A stretch of DNA of 64,000 nucleotides. Source: Oceanicoccus sagamiensis (GTDB lineage Bacteria; Pseudomonadota; Gammaproteobacteria; Pseudomonadales; Dasaniaceae). The stretch spans positions 3,844,001-3,908,000 of the forward strand of contig NZ_CP019343.1 in the NCBI RefSeq assembly GCF_002117105.1, written 5' to 3'. Below, in pieces: positions 18,849 through 28,508 of the stretch. Both the position numbers and the translations under genes were made by a program. The notes beneath the pieces are model-generated. The model did no database searches, was not told the origin of the DNA, and saw only the letters and a list, made by a program, of their open reading frames with translations. Numbering within the stretch: position 1 is the first letter of the stretch; every line of letters begins with the position of its first letter.

Positions 18849-19723
18849 AGGCTTTGATGGCGCAGTGCCGGGATCTGAATATGATGTTGTTTAAACGCAT
18901 CTAATACCCGTAGCGTAATATCGGTAGTAAAACGTTTTTCATAATGGGTATCCAGCACATAGGCTTTTAAACGCACTCTTAGCGCCACGGTTGAGTCCAG
19001 CACCACTTGTTCTACATTAACGATAATCGGCTTGGGTAAGTAGATATAAAGGCTAATAACCGCCGCTTCGCGTACCAGCTGCCTGGCTAATGCCGCATCT
19101 TCATTTACACCAATATAAAAATCAGTTTCTATCTGCATATCCAGTACACCAAAGTTGGCACTGGAAGACACATCGTTTAAAAACAAATTATTCGGTATGG
19201 TTACAATACTATCGTCAAGGGTACGCAATTTAACCGAGCGCAAACCAATTTGCAGCACATCACCATATTGATCACCAAAACTAACCCGGTCACCTACTTG
19301 GAAGGGACGATCAAAAACAATCATAATGCCCGAGACAATCGACGCTAATAAATCCCGGCTGGCAAAACCAATCGATACCGCTAAACCACCACCGATAACG
19401 GCCAACAGTTGACGATTAAAATCAAAGCTCAGTAACAGCACACCGACAACAGCAATAAAATAAATAAAGAAATGAAAGAATGCGTTGAGGCGCTGAATGG
19501 TTAGGCGGCTACTGGCAAAGGCAACACAGAGCTCTTCAACCAGATTGTCGACAAACTTAAGTAATAACCAGGCGCCAATTAATAACACTACCGATGAACC
19601 AACTCCGGCCCAATTGACCATTTGGCCAATAATTTGCAGGCTATCCTGAGTGCCCTTGGCCTCTTCCGCTAATATATTGCCGGATAACAGCAGCAGGCCC
19701 AGGCTAAAAATAAGTCGCAGCAT
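18845..19723 (-). CDS. Small MscS-type mechanosensitive channel
   Basis: 292 residues, standard MscS size. Signal-like first helix, two further helices, then the pore-lining helix and beta domain: VIGGGLAVSIGFASRDLLAS, FDRPFQVGDRVSFGDQYGDV and DDSIVTIPNNLFL, the classic MscS beta-domain motif. The family opens under membrane tension and releases solutes. The start overlaps the stop of the upstream NTPase gene by one base (TAATG), so the two are translated together, which suggests the NTPase protein and the channel work as a unit. Confidence 0.92.
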   Translation of the reverse strand: MLRLIFSLGLLLLSGNILAEEAKGTQDSLQIIGQMVNWAGVGSSVVLLIGAWLLLKFVDNLVEELCVAFASSRLTIQRLNAFFHFFIYFIAVVGVLLLSFDFNRQLLAVIGGGLAVSIGFASRDLLASIVSGIMIVFDRPFQVGDRVSFGDQYGDVLQIGLRSVKLRTLDDSIVTIPNNLFLNDVSSSANFGVLDMQIETDFYIGVNEDAALARQLVREAAVISLYIYLPKPIIVNVEQVVLDSTVALRVRLKAYVLDTHYEKRFTTDITLRVLDAFKQHHIQIPALRHQSL

Positions 19724-22200
19724 TAGACGGCCTCCTCACGTACACCCGCTAACAAATTTTTACGGGCGAGTATTCTGGTAATGGTACGAAACCAGGGCCA
19801 GGTAATACGGTACAGACCGTCCTGATGTTCAACCCAACCTGCCAGCACGGTAAAATTTAACGTGGCCTCAATCACGGGTTGATCAAAGCGCAGGTTTCTT
19901 TTGATATCGGCAATACTGATTAATTCTGATTGCGCAATCACTCGTAGCACTAATAACATATTGATTGAGGCGTTTTCTAAAGACTGGGCATCCAGGTTTG
20001 CAGGTAGTGAGACCCGCAGCTTGCCTTTGTTATCAACCCGCAGGCATTCGGCAAACAAGCGCATGGCGATAGAGGGATTGCCGCGGGAGAGTGAAGAAAT
20101 CATCGCATAGATACCTGCACGATTGCGCTCCTCAATCACATCCTGCTCGGTATCCATATGCTGGCGCGGCACTCTCACTTTACTAAAGTCCGGTTCAATC
20201 CCCGCCGACTCGCAACGCTTTTCTATAAGGTCACCAATTTGCTCTTCGGTCCAGCTACGCAAATGGATAATCGACTCAGCAACATAGTAATCGGCTCTGG
20301 CCTGATTCATAAAATGGTAGGCATAACGATCAACGGACATAGCCCAAATCAATGGCACATTCACTCTAACAAACAGATCGGTCAGCTTGGCCAGTTCTGT
20401 CAGCCCACCCATAACAGGTCTGGCTAGTAAATGAATGTTATGAATGGCTACCAGCCGAATATCCTGCTTGCTGAGGGCTTCGTTAATGATGTCATCAGTC
20501 GCTTCAATGTCACTAAGCCCTAGCTGACGTAAAAATTCAGCGGAGACAATATCAAAGCTGCCGCGCCGACAATCAATACGAATAGAGTTATGGTTATGGG
20601 CCTCAGCCACTTGATTGAGGAAAAGGCTTTTACCAATGCCCCGCTCACCAACAATGCTCACCACACCACTTTCATCGGCATTAATGCGCTCGATTAATTG
20701 GCGTCTTTCGGTGCGCGAATAACGCGGTAGAACTTCATCGGAGTGACGTAAAGCCTGGTGGATATCACTGGAAGTTGGCTCCAGTTGCTCTTCGTTGTTA
20801 GCGGTTTTATCACTACCAGCAGCACCTGAGGCGTCCAGATTATCGATTCTTTTTAGTAAACTACTGCGCAGCCAACTGGTTAATAACAGACTGCCTACTT
20901 TGGCTGAACCCAGCCACCGTTTAACGCCCCGCTGAGCGGCATAAATGTCTTCGGGTACCTCTGGCTCTGACTCCCTTTGCAAACGGATATAGAGCTCCAT
21001 ATGCCAAATGCTAAGCAGGCGAAATACCAACGGGAAAGTCAGTAGTTGGAAAATTCGCCATATCCAGCTGATCAGTGCAGCATCACCTACCAGGTTATCG
21101 ACCAGATCAACACTGAGCCCTAGTAACATTAACCAGATGGCGATTAAGCGCATACTGTGCAAACGTAGCTTGGCGGTTTCGCCGGCAAGGCCACCCGCCC
21201 CCCTTGCAGCCAGCGCATTAAGTAATACAACGGCTATCCAGGCAAAGAGAACCCACTGCACAATAATCGCCGCGGTCTCGCGGACAAACTCAAGACCATC
21301 AAATTGCAATAAGCTAAAGAGAAAGCCAAACAGCAGCAACCATTCAATGGGCGCCCGCACTTGATCGACATACCATAGACCCCGCAGTCGGGAGACTACT
21401 TCCTGGGTGCGTGGCCTAATAGACAACAAGCTGGCACGCATTTTTTGCAATGTGCCCGGCAACCAATTCCGCCACCAGCGAAAAACCAGAATCACCAGTA
21501 AAAATTGAATCACAATCCATAGCAAGGCCACGGGCGCCTGAATCAGCATATCCTGCAGTTGAAGATAGGCCTGAGGCAGCTTAAGGGTTTGGTAACGTAG
21601 ATTAAGTTTAATCAGGTCAAACTCAGAGCGTAACTCTTGCATGCCCATCAGGGCTGCACCGGTGGCCTGTTGGCGGCGTGCTGAGCTGACTAATTGCAGG
21701 GCGCCATTACGCACAGCATAGAGCTCAAGCAAATCATTATAGAGCTGGTCTACAGTGACAATGCCTTTTGGCAACTGGTACATAGCCTTGGCAAAACCCG
21801 GGTGGTCTGACTCAAGTTGAGCGGTATCAACAATGGCGGCATCATAGACACCGTTGGCAGAGTCCAGTGCCATTTCAAATTGCCAAAGCCGCATACGGAC
21901 TTCGTCACGTAATTGCTCAAAGTAATTATTAGCATCATTGGTGCTGACTTTAAAGTTGGCCAGTTGTTGTTTGAAATTGGCCAACTGTTCTTTACGGTTG
22001 GGGCTGCCTTTGTTGGCCGTTTTAGCGGGGGCAAGGTTTTGCTTGATCGCTAATTCGCTAGCCGTGTTGGTCTCAGCGCTGGCAGAGGGTGTCACCAGCA
22101 AGGATTGCTGCTGACCAGCCGGTGCAGCATAGACCATGGCTGATAGCGTTAATAAGGCTATCAGCAAAGATGCAAGCAGATAAACAGGACGAATGGGCAT
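19723..22200 (-). CDS. Membrane protein with C-terminal P-loop NTPase domain, partner of MscS
   Basis: 825 residues. Signal peptide 1-25; a periplasmic helical region to about 215 with coiled-coil character (KEQLANFKQQLANFK); about five membrane helices between 218 and 400; a charged linker; then a cytoplasmic P-loop domain from about 495. Walker A is VGERGIGKSLFLNQ near residue 515. The Walker B position reads RLVAIHNIHLL, with His-Asn where Asp-Asp or Asp-Glu is usual, so hydrolysis may be weak or lost. A winged-helix-like segment (ISIADIKRNLRFDQPVIEA) ends the protein, as in AAA/STAND-type NTPases. The family has no name I recognise. One-base coupling to the MscS gene suggests it senses or gates. 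Confidence 0.75.
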   Translation of the reverse strand: MPIRPVYLLASLLIALLTLSAMVYAAPAGQQQSLLVTPSASAETNTASELAIKQNLAPAKTANKGSPNRKEQLANFKQQLANFKVSTNDANNYFEQLRDEVRMRLWQFEMALDSANGVYDAAIVDTAQLESDHPGFAKAMYQLPKGIVTVDQLYNDLLELYAVRNGALQLVSSARRQQATGAALMGMQELRSEFDLIKLNLRYQTLKLPQAYLQLQDMLIQAPVALLWIVIQFLLVILVFRWWRNWLPGTLQKMRASLLSIRPRTQEVVSRLRGLWYVDQVRAPIEWLLLFGFLFSLLQFDGLEFVRETAAIIVQWVLFAWIAVVLLNALAARGAGGLAGETAKLRLHSMRLIAIWLMLLGLSVDLVDNLVGDAALISWIWRIFQLLTFPLVFRLLSIWHMELYIRLQRESEPEVPEDIYAAQRGVKRWLGSAKVGSLLLTSWLRSSLLKRIDNLDASGAAGSDKTANNEEQLEPTSSDIHQALRHSDEVLPRYSRTERRQLIERINADESGVVSIVGERGIGKSLFLNQVAEAHNHNSIRIDCRRGSFDIVSAEFLRQLGLSDIEATDDIINEALSKQDIRLVAIHNIHLLARPVMGGLTELAKLTDLFVRVNVPLIWAMSVDRYAYHFMNQARADYYVAESIIHLRSWTEEQIGDLIEKRCESAGIEPDFSKVRVPRQHMDTEQDVIEERNRAGIYAMISSLSRGNPSIAMRLFAECLRVDNKGKLRVSLPANLDAQSLENASINMLLVLRVIAQSELISIADIKRNLRFDQPVIEATLNFTVLAGWVEHQDGLYRITWPWFRTITRILARKNLLAGVREEAV

Positions 22201-22247
22201 ACTGTAATCTATTAATTATTGTCGTTGCCCTAGAGTATAGCGCTGAC

Positions 22248-22283
22248 AAAAAAAAAGCCAGTCTCTGGATAAGATACTGGCTT
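22248..22283 (-). terminator. Intrinsic terminator of the autotransporter gene
   Basis: On the minus strand: AAGCCAGT, a 13-nt loop, ACTGGCTT, then nine T. It lies about 25 bp after the autotransporter stop and before the NTPase gene. Confidence 0.85.
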
Positions 22284-22305
22284 GGCAAGGGCTTGATCGC
22301 TGCGG

Positions 22306-25300
22306 CTAAAAATCGTAGCGTAATGTGGCCATAATAGAGTGACTATCGTACTCATCTTTTTCGATATAGTCATAGCCACCGGAGAAGCTAAAGGCTCCCT
22401 GGCCAAAGGCGCGCAAACGAAGGCTGGCTTTATACATTTCCTGTTCTACATTGGCACCACGCGTAATAAATCCGCCACCGCTAACACCGATAAAGTTCGA
22501 GTCGATTTCTACCTCATCGCCGATAGTGTCATAGAGATAATCAACACTGAATTCAGGGATCCAGGTGATTTCATTGGCCGTGCTTATAGGATACGCAAAT
22601 TTAACACCGATACCCAGGATAAGAACCTCAACATCGTCCGAGGTTACCTCCAGACCAACGTTACCAGCACCGGTTTCACGGTAGTCATCTTCTGACAGGT
22701 AGGTGTAATCCAACTCAGCCTTAGGCGTAATAAACCAGCCATTTTCAGTGGCATATGGGTAACCAGCGCGAAAACGCAGGCTATATTGGTCGCCATCATG
22801 GTCGCCACTGGCTACCAGTGGTGAGTTCGTGAGTGAAGGGTCAATCTGGCGGTCGGTTTCATACTCATTAAAAGCATACGCTATTTGACCATCCAGATAA
22901 TAGCTGTCGGCATTGTAGCTGCCATAGAGGGCTAGCCGATAGCTATCGATACTCATTTCACTGGACTTAATTTTACCTTCAACATCGGTATCAGCATAAC
23001 TAAAGGCCAGACCGGCATTGACTTGCTCGCCTAAGGCACTATCAAAACCCAGTGCAAAACCGTAAGTATCGGCGTCAAAACCGTCAATACCATCACGGGT
23101 ATTTTGATCCGTTTCATTATCATAGGCCTGCATCCAGAAACCATTAATACCCATGGGGTCGCCCGCCATCGCGCCGCTAAAGCCATAATAACCACGTAGC
23201 GCTGTGCTGCGATTATTAACGGTACTGGCTGCGACGCTATCGGCATTCATCACTGAAACCGCAACCGCCTCTACGGTTTCCGGGCTAAGACTATCAACCG
23301 CTTTAACCAGTGCGACTTCATCACCTTCACCAAAATCTTGTTGCAGTGCCTGTAGTGCCTGATCAAGCTCAGAACCTTCAGCAATATCACCACTGTCGGA
23401 AATATCGGTTAAGGCCTCAGCCGTATTAAGTACGTTAGAGCCACCTGTAGTATCAATAAAGACGTCTAACTCTTCATCTTCAATCTCTACATAAATTTCT
23501 GCAATGGCATCATTGACATCGTTGCTGCCTACTACGGCAAATAACTGATTGCCCCGTTGCTCGATGGTATAGTCCAGTACCAGTGACGTGTCTTCAACAT
23601 AGAGCCCTGTTACGGGGTCAATACCGGAGGCCTCGGCATCAGTATTGTCATAATCATAGGTGACACCGCTGGCAGTACTAATATCAGAGTTCAAGCTGCC
23701 GCCCGCTGATAAAATACTAAAATCGTCACCCACTGCCATCACGCTATCAAAAGTGGTTTCAATAATGACGGAGGCACCGCGCACATCAACATCACCAGTG
23801 ACGTCAAGGCGAGCGGTTTCTGTAAACCCGGCGTCTGTAGAGACAATGCCATAAAGAAATAAAGAGCCATCGAAAGTAAAGTCACCGTTGATCCTGCTAA
23901 CGGTTTCTGCTGTTGGGGCCAAGCCTTCGGAGCCAGTAGTGGCCAGAAAGAAAATACCAGCCCCCGTTACCGTGCCGGATGTACCGCCGGTACTATTATA
24001 GATACCCCCATTAAGGCTAACATTCCCCATAACGCCTTCGTTATAGACATAGTCAGCACCACTAACATTGCCCATGGTGCCTTCATTATAAACATTACCC
24101 ACATCGGAATTAATATCACCGTCAGCCGTAACCACGGTATCGCCAATAATAGTACCCAGATTATCGACCTCAGCAATCGAACCACCATTAGCAGCCACAA
24201 TCGCACCCTGAGTGCCCCCTGTGATTGTTGCTCCCTCACCATTGAAGATAAGATTGATAGTTGAGCCGCTATCAACAGCTGCAATCGCCACATCTGTACC
24301 GCTGATGTTTCCGCTATTAAAAAGCGCGTTAAGCTGAGCCCCCGCTTCAACCACTATCGCACCATCACCAATCAGTGAGCCGTTATTACTCAGCTGGTTA
24401 ATACTGCTGCTACCGCGGACAACAAAAGCATCGCCGCCATTAGCCGCCGCTTGCAACAAACCCTCGTTAGTAAAAAAACCACTCATGGAAGAGTCTTCAA
24501 GGATAAAACCGCCGGTAATCGTGCCACTATTGGTGATTGCGCCCACACTGGATAACTGTATATCAATACCATAGCCATTATTGAGAGCCGGACCTTCTGG
24601 TCCGGCAGAAATAATGTCACCGGCATTAATAATATCGCCAGCAATAGCACTGTTAAAAGCAATAATTCCGCCCCCTGAACCGTCGATAGTGGCATTGCTA
24701 TTATTTAGAATGGAACCGTTGATAGCACCGTTATTCAGGAAGATAGCCGCATTGTTGTCGGCAATAATATTACCGGAGTTTTCCAGGTTGCCAGTGATCG
24801 AGCCTGGCTCGACAACCGCCAGAGGCAGGCCTAGTACGATATCTTGAGGATCGCCACCCGGCGGCAGATTAGCAATATCATTGTTACTACCAATGCTTAG
24901 AGCGGGTGCAGCACCGGTATTTTGAATCAGGCCGCTATTACTAATAAAGTCAACGGAAGCACCATGGCTGATGGAGACCGTACCGTAATCAACCGCATTG
25001 TTAGAAAACAAAGGGATAGAGGCTGAACTTACCAAATTGGCATCAATGGTGCCAAGCAGCTGCCCACTATTGCTAATGCCGCCGGTAATGCCGCTGGTGG
25101 TATCCTGTTTGATAGACTCAGTTTCTATATCGTTATCGAAGTCTTCGGTTTCATCACTGGTGATACCGGTAATACGCAGTGCCTGAGCACCGCTGATCAC
25201 ACCGCTACTGTTATTAAAAACACCGCCAGTGATTTGCCCGCCGTAGAGTGAAATAGCTGACTCCAAGCCATTGCTACTTTCGATAACACCATCGTTGCTT

Positions 25301-27948
25301 ATACCTCTAACGACTGTCCGCGGTATGGCAATACCTTGCAGGCTATCGATATTATCAATCACTATCGCTTCGCTGGCAGCGGAGCGAATAATACCGTTAG
25401 CCTCATTAACAATACCGCCCTGCAGATCAATACCATCCAGCCAGATAGCAGGCGCGGGATCGCCATCGTCTAACAGCGTGGCTGTGTTTTCGATAAGCCC
25501 GCTATTAATAATACCGCCGGTCATAGTGGCTGGTACTGCAGCATCCTGCGCCTGGTTTAACTCGGTAAATATATCGATACCGGCATAATCTTCAGTGGTA
25601 GCAGTAATGGTACCGCTATTAATGATATCGCCATCAATAGATGACCCGTTAACCTCGATACCAGCACTACCCTCTATAGTACCGGTATTAACAAGATCAC
25701 CGGTTAATGAACTATTACCGACCAAAAGCACAGCGGGGCCTGATGATAAGATAGAGCCAGAATTGAGCAGGCCGCCAGTGACACTGCCATTATCAAATAA
25801 CAAAATGCCGGAGGAACCAGTACCGTCGTCAACATTGCTATTCGTGGCTATCATGGTACCAGCGTTAGTGATACCGCCATTCAGTGTTGATGATTGACCA
25901 ACAAGGGCAGCATAGTTATGGCCGGATATAACGCCGGTCGACTGATTAACCAGCCCCTGTCCCAATAAGGCATTATCAAATAGAGCGATAGCAACCGAGC
26001 TATCGGTTGAAGTTGCTTCAATAGTGCCTGCATTATTAATAGCACCGTTAACGGTGGCGGTTGAACCATTACCAGCCAATATAATGCCACGCTGAGAACC
26101 AGAAATTGTGGATAGCGAGTTATTAACAATATTTCCGTCAATAGTGGAGCCAATCGAGATAGCAATGCCGCTGGCACCATTGGGCGAGCTTAGGCCTGTA
26201 GCGGTGATAGAATTATTGTTAATAATATCCCCGGTAACAGTGGCTGCATTAAAGAGGCTAATGCCTGCATCCTGCCCGGTGATAACACCTATATTAGAAA
26301 TATCCCCATTAACAACGCCGCTGTTGTTAACATGGATACCGATAGAGCCACCGTTAATGCCGCCAGTATTACTTATATCGCCATTAATCGCTGCGCTATT
26401 GCTAATATTTAAGCCGGTATTACCGCCAGAAATTTGGCCGCTATTATCGACAGAGCCATCCAGCATGCTCACATTGTTAATGGATAGACCTGTGTTCAAG
26501 CCATCAATAACACCACTGGAGCTGTTGATAATATTACCGGTCATACTTAGGCCGCTTGCAGCACTAAAACTGGATTCTCCTAACTCAATACCGTGACGAC
26601 CAACACCCTCAATAAGGCCTGCATTAACAATATCTCCGGAGATAGTAGAGTCGTCATAAGCATTAATGCCATCCAAACCTGAAATGGTGCCGGTGTTATT
26701 GATACCGCTGGATATAGTGCCACCATTTTGAATAGCTATGGCGAAGCTATTAACATCAACAATAATATCGCCAGCATTAACGATACCATTAGTCACAGTA
26801 CCACCGAGAACCCCCACTCCTTCGATCTGCCCGGAAAGCTGGTTAATCAAGCTACCAGACACTGTGCCCGAAATATTGACGCCGTCTGAGCTGAAGGTAT
26901 CAGTACTCTCTATGGTTCCTGAGTTTTCAATATTACCGGAAAGTGCCCCACCCAGGGTAATACCCGAAAACTCACCGGACACCACTCCAGTGTTGATAAT
27001 GTCGCCAGTGATAATTGAATTTACTCGAGTATCTATACCACCAAAGCCGCCGCTAATTGAACCATCATTAAGAATACTACCGATCAAAGACACATCACTT
27101 TCTAAACGGATACCATCATAGCCAGCAGTAGCAATAATGGCAGCACCACTGGCATTACTGATATCACCCGTAATGCTGGCGCCGCTTGAAAATAAAACAA
27201 TACCGCCACCATCTGTGGCAGAAATAACGCCGGTGCCATTATTAGTGATACCGCCATCGATGGTGGCAGCGGATAAACTAATAGCCCATTTGCCCGGGCC
27301 TTCGGTAGCTATAGACCCGGTATTATTTATCCCTCCGCTAATATGTGCAGCAGAGGACAGCTCTAAACCCTCGATAAGACCGCTATTATCTATGCCTCCA
27401 TTAATATATGAATTGTTATCAAGCCCAATACCCACTTCAGCGCCAAAAGCAAATTCAGCGGTCATGGTGCCACTATTGATAAGACCGCCTTCAATGGCTG
27501 AAGACGTGGTCAGGTATAAACTCGCCGCTTTACCGTTCATAGAGCCGGTATTAGTAAAACCGTTAGTAATGGTAGAGTTATTAAGTGTAACCGCAGTCGC
27601 TGGATCAGCAGCATTGGTGCTGGTAGAAAAAATACTACCGGTATTAGTAAAGCCATTGCTAAGGGTGGCATTTTGAAAATCAACAGCACCTTGGATAAAA
27701 TTCGTCTCGGAACTAATGATACTACCGGCATTATCAAATAAGCCGTAAGTTACTGAATTGAAGCCAACCGCTGGAGAAAAGGCACCACCGGTATCAATGC
27801 TCCCCCCTGCGGTAATAATAAGGTCATCACCGGAGGTCAATATAGGTTGGGTAGTTTCCGTGCCGGTAATAGTGACTGCTGAGGCCGATAAAGAAAAAAG
27901 CAGTGACCCACCGAGAGCAACGGTGTAAGAAGCGCTGAGATTTTTCAT
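22306..27948 (-). CDS. Type V autotransporter with long repetitive passenger (1880 aa)
   Basis: The ATG at 27948 is chosen because AGGGA precedes it and the signal peptide MKNLSASYTVALGGSLLFSL starts there; an open frame 25 codons upstream lacks such features. Residues from about 28 to 1500 are a low-complexity passenger of irregular 20-25 residue units of the type GDIxNxGxIxG, which would fold as a long beta-helix or beta-solenoid. The last 270 residues (from about 1610, INGFWMQAYDNETDQNTRDG) are an autotransporter beta-barrel ending in LRYDF, the terminal Phe needed for outer-membrane insertion. The likely role is surface adhesion or aggregation. The passenger is Asn/Gly/Ser/Ile-rich and almost Cys-free. 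A terminator follows. Confidence 0.9.
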   Translation of the reverse strand: MKNLSASYTVALGGSLLFSLSASAVTITGTETTQPILTSGDDLIITAGGSIDTGGAFSPAVGFNSVTYGLFDNAGSIISSETNFIQGAVDFQNATLSNGFTNTGSIFSTSTNAADPATAVTLNNSTITNGFTNTGSMNGKAASLYLTTSSAIEGGLINSGTMTAEFAFGAEVGIGLDNNSYINGGIDNSGLIEGLELSSAAHISGGINNTGSIATEGPGKWAISLSAATIDGGITNNGTGVISATDGGGIVLFSSGASITGDISNASGAAIIATAGYDGIRLESDVSLIGSILNDGSISGGFGGIDTRVNSIITGDIINTGVVSGEFSGITLGGALSGNIENSGTIESTDTFSSDGVNISGTVSGSLINQLSGQIEGVGVLGGTVTNGIVNAGDIIVDVNSFAIAIQNGGTISSGINNTGTISGLDGINAYDDSTISGDIVNAGLIEGVGRHGIELGESSFSAASGLSMTGNIINSSSGVIDGLNTGLSINNVSMLDGSVDNSGQISGGNTGLNISNSAAINGDISNTGGINGGSIGIHVNNSGVVNGDISNIGVITGQDAGISLFNAATVTGDIINNNSITATGLSSPNGASGIAISIGSTIDGNIVNNSLSTISGSQRGIILAGNGSTATVNGAINNAGTIEATSTDSSVAIALFDNALLGQGLVNQSTGVISGHNYAALVGQSSTLNGGITNAGTMIATNSNVDDGTGSSGILLFDNGSVTGGLLNSGSILSSGPAVLLVGNSSLTGDLVNTGTIEGSAGIEVNGSSIDGDIINSGTITATTEDYAGIDIFTELNQAQDAAVPATMTGGIINSGLIENTATLLDDGDPAPAIWLDGIDLQGGIVNEANGIIRSAASEAIVIDNIDSLQGIAIPRTVVRGISNDGVIESSNGLESAISLYGGQITGGVFNNSSGVISGAQALRITGITSDETEDFDNDIETESIKQDTTSGITGGISNSGQLLGTIDANLVSSASIPLFSNNAVDYGTVSISHGASVDFISNSGLIQNTGAAPALSIGSNNDIANLPPGGDPQDIVLGLPLAVVEPGSITGNLENSGNIIADNNAAIFLNNGAINGSILNNSNATIDGSGGGIIAFNSAIAGDIINAGDIISAGPEGPALNNGYGIDIQLSSVGAITNSGTITGGFILEDSSMSGFFTNEGLLQAAANGGDAFVVRGSSSINQLSNNGSLIGDGAIVVEAGAQLNALFNSGNISGTDVAIAAVDSGSTINLIFNGEGATITGGTQGAIVAANGGSIAEVDNLGTIIGDTVVTADGDINSDVGNVYNEGTMGNVSGADYVYNEGVMGNVSLNGGIYNSTGGTSGTVTGAGIFFLATTGSEGLAPTAETVSRINGDFTFDGSLFLYGIVSTDAGFTETARLDVTGDVDVRGASVIIETTFDSVMAVGDDFSILSAGGSLNSDISTASGVTYDYDNTDAEASGIDPVTGLYVEDTSLVLDYTIEQRGNQLFAVVGSNDVNDAIAEIYVEIEDEELDVFIDTTGGSNVLNTAEALTDISDSGDIAEGSELDQALQALQQDFGEGDEVALVKAVDSLSPETVEAVAVSVMNADSVAASTVNNRSTALRGYYGFSGAMAGDPMGINGFWMQAYDNETDQNTRDGIDGFDADTYGFALGFDSALGEQVNAGLAFSYADTDVEGKIKSSEMSIDSYRLALYGSYNADSYYLDGQIAYAFNEYETDRQIDPSLTNSPLVASGDHDGDQYSLRFRAGYPYATENGWFITPKAELDYTYLSEDDYRETGAGNVGLEVTSDDVEVLILGIGVKFAYPISTANEITWIPEFSVDYLYDTIGDEVEIDSNFIGVSGGGFITRGANVEQEMYKASLRLRAFGQGAFSFSGGYDYIEKDEYDSHSIMATLRYDF

Positions 27949-28508
27949 GTTTATCCCTGTGAAATAGTGACTAATTATAATTATCAGAGAAGGGTGGCAT
28001 CCTGCACATACACTACAAATCACCGATTAAATCCTATCGATCAAACTTGTAAGATTGGCTTGATAGCTTCCCGCTACTCAGTAGATTGTTATACGTTAAC
28101 AAAAATAACGCTGGCTTTTACGCAAAGGTAAGCAGCCAAATCGTAATAACAGCAAGATAAAATGAACAACTGCCTGCCGGCCTGCACCATAAATTCTGGA
28201 TGCAGCACTAACAGTAAGTCCGTGTTTGGGAAATCAATATGAAGCCGATTCCATCAACGTTTTATTATCCTTATTAGATAAGCAAATTTTGCCTTGTCCA
28301 AAAGCAAAAGGCAACCCGGCTTTTCAATCGGGCTATCAGTGATTATTTATTACATGTAATATAGGCAGCTATACCTTATGATTAAGTCTTATCGGCGGCT
28401 AGTTTGTTGCTTAATCAGCCACTATAATCGACCCCTATAATCCACCCCTATAATCCACCCCTATAATCCACACAAGATATCCTATAAACATAAAGCCAAG
28501 GAGTCTCT
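27949..28508. other. Intergenic region between divergent autotransporter and MscS genes
   Basis: About 560 bp. On the minus strand a TATAAT (27974-27979 read in reverse) lies about 30 bp before the autotransporter start, without a good -35. The plus side ends in the 13-bp repeat array listed separately. No small gene with a ribosome site was found; an ATG frame at about 28378 is 20 codons and lacks a ribosome site. Confidence 0.5.
28423..28467 (+). repeat. 13-bp tandem array with four TATAAT boxes
   Basis: TATAAT occurs at 28423, 28436, 28449 and 28462, exactly 13 bp apart, in units of CCCTATAATCCAC. The first unit is slightly diverged (CGA for CCA). A further TATAAA is at 28483. The array ends about 40 bp before the MscS gene, where -10 elements would be expected. 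TATAATCCACC is also one arm of the REPIN palindrome. Confidence 0.85.

Noticed and set aside
24581-27676. Several Pro/Leu/Ile-rich plus-strand frames within the autotransporter gene
   Set aside because: They reflect the repeated codons of the minus-strand passenger; no starts with ribosome sites.
28378-28440. 20-codon frame running into the 13-bp array
   Set aside because: No ribosome site and it covers the promoter-like boxes.
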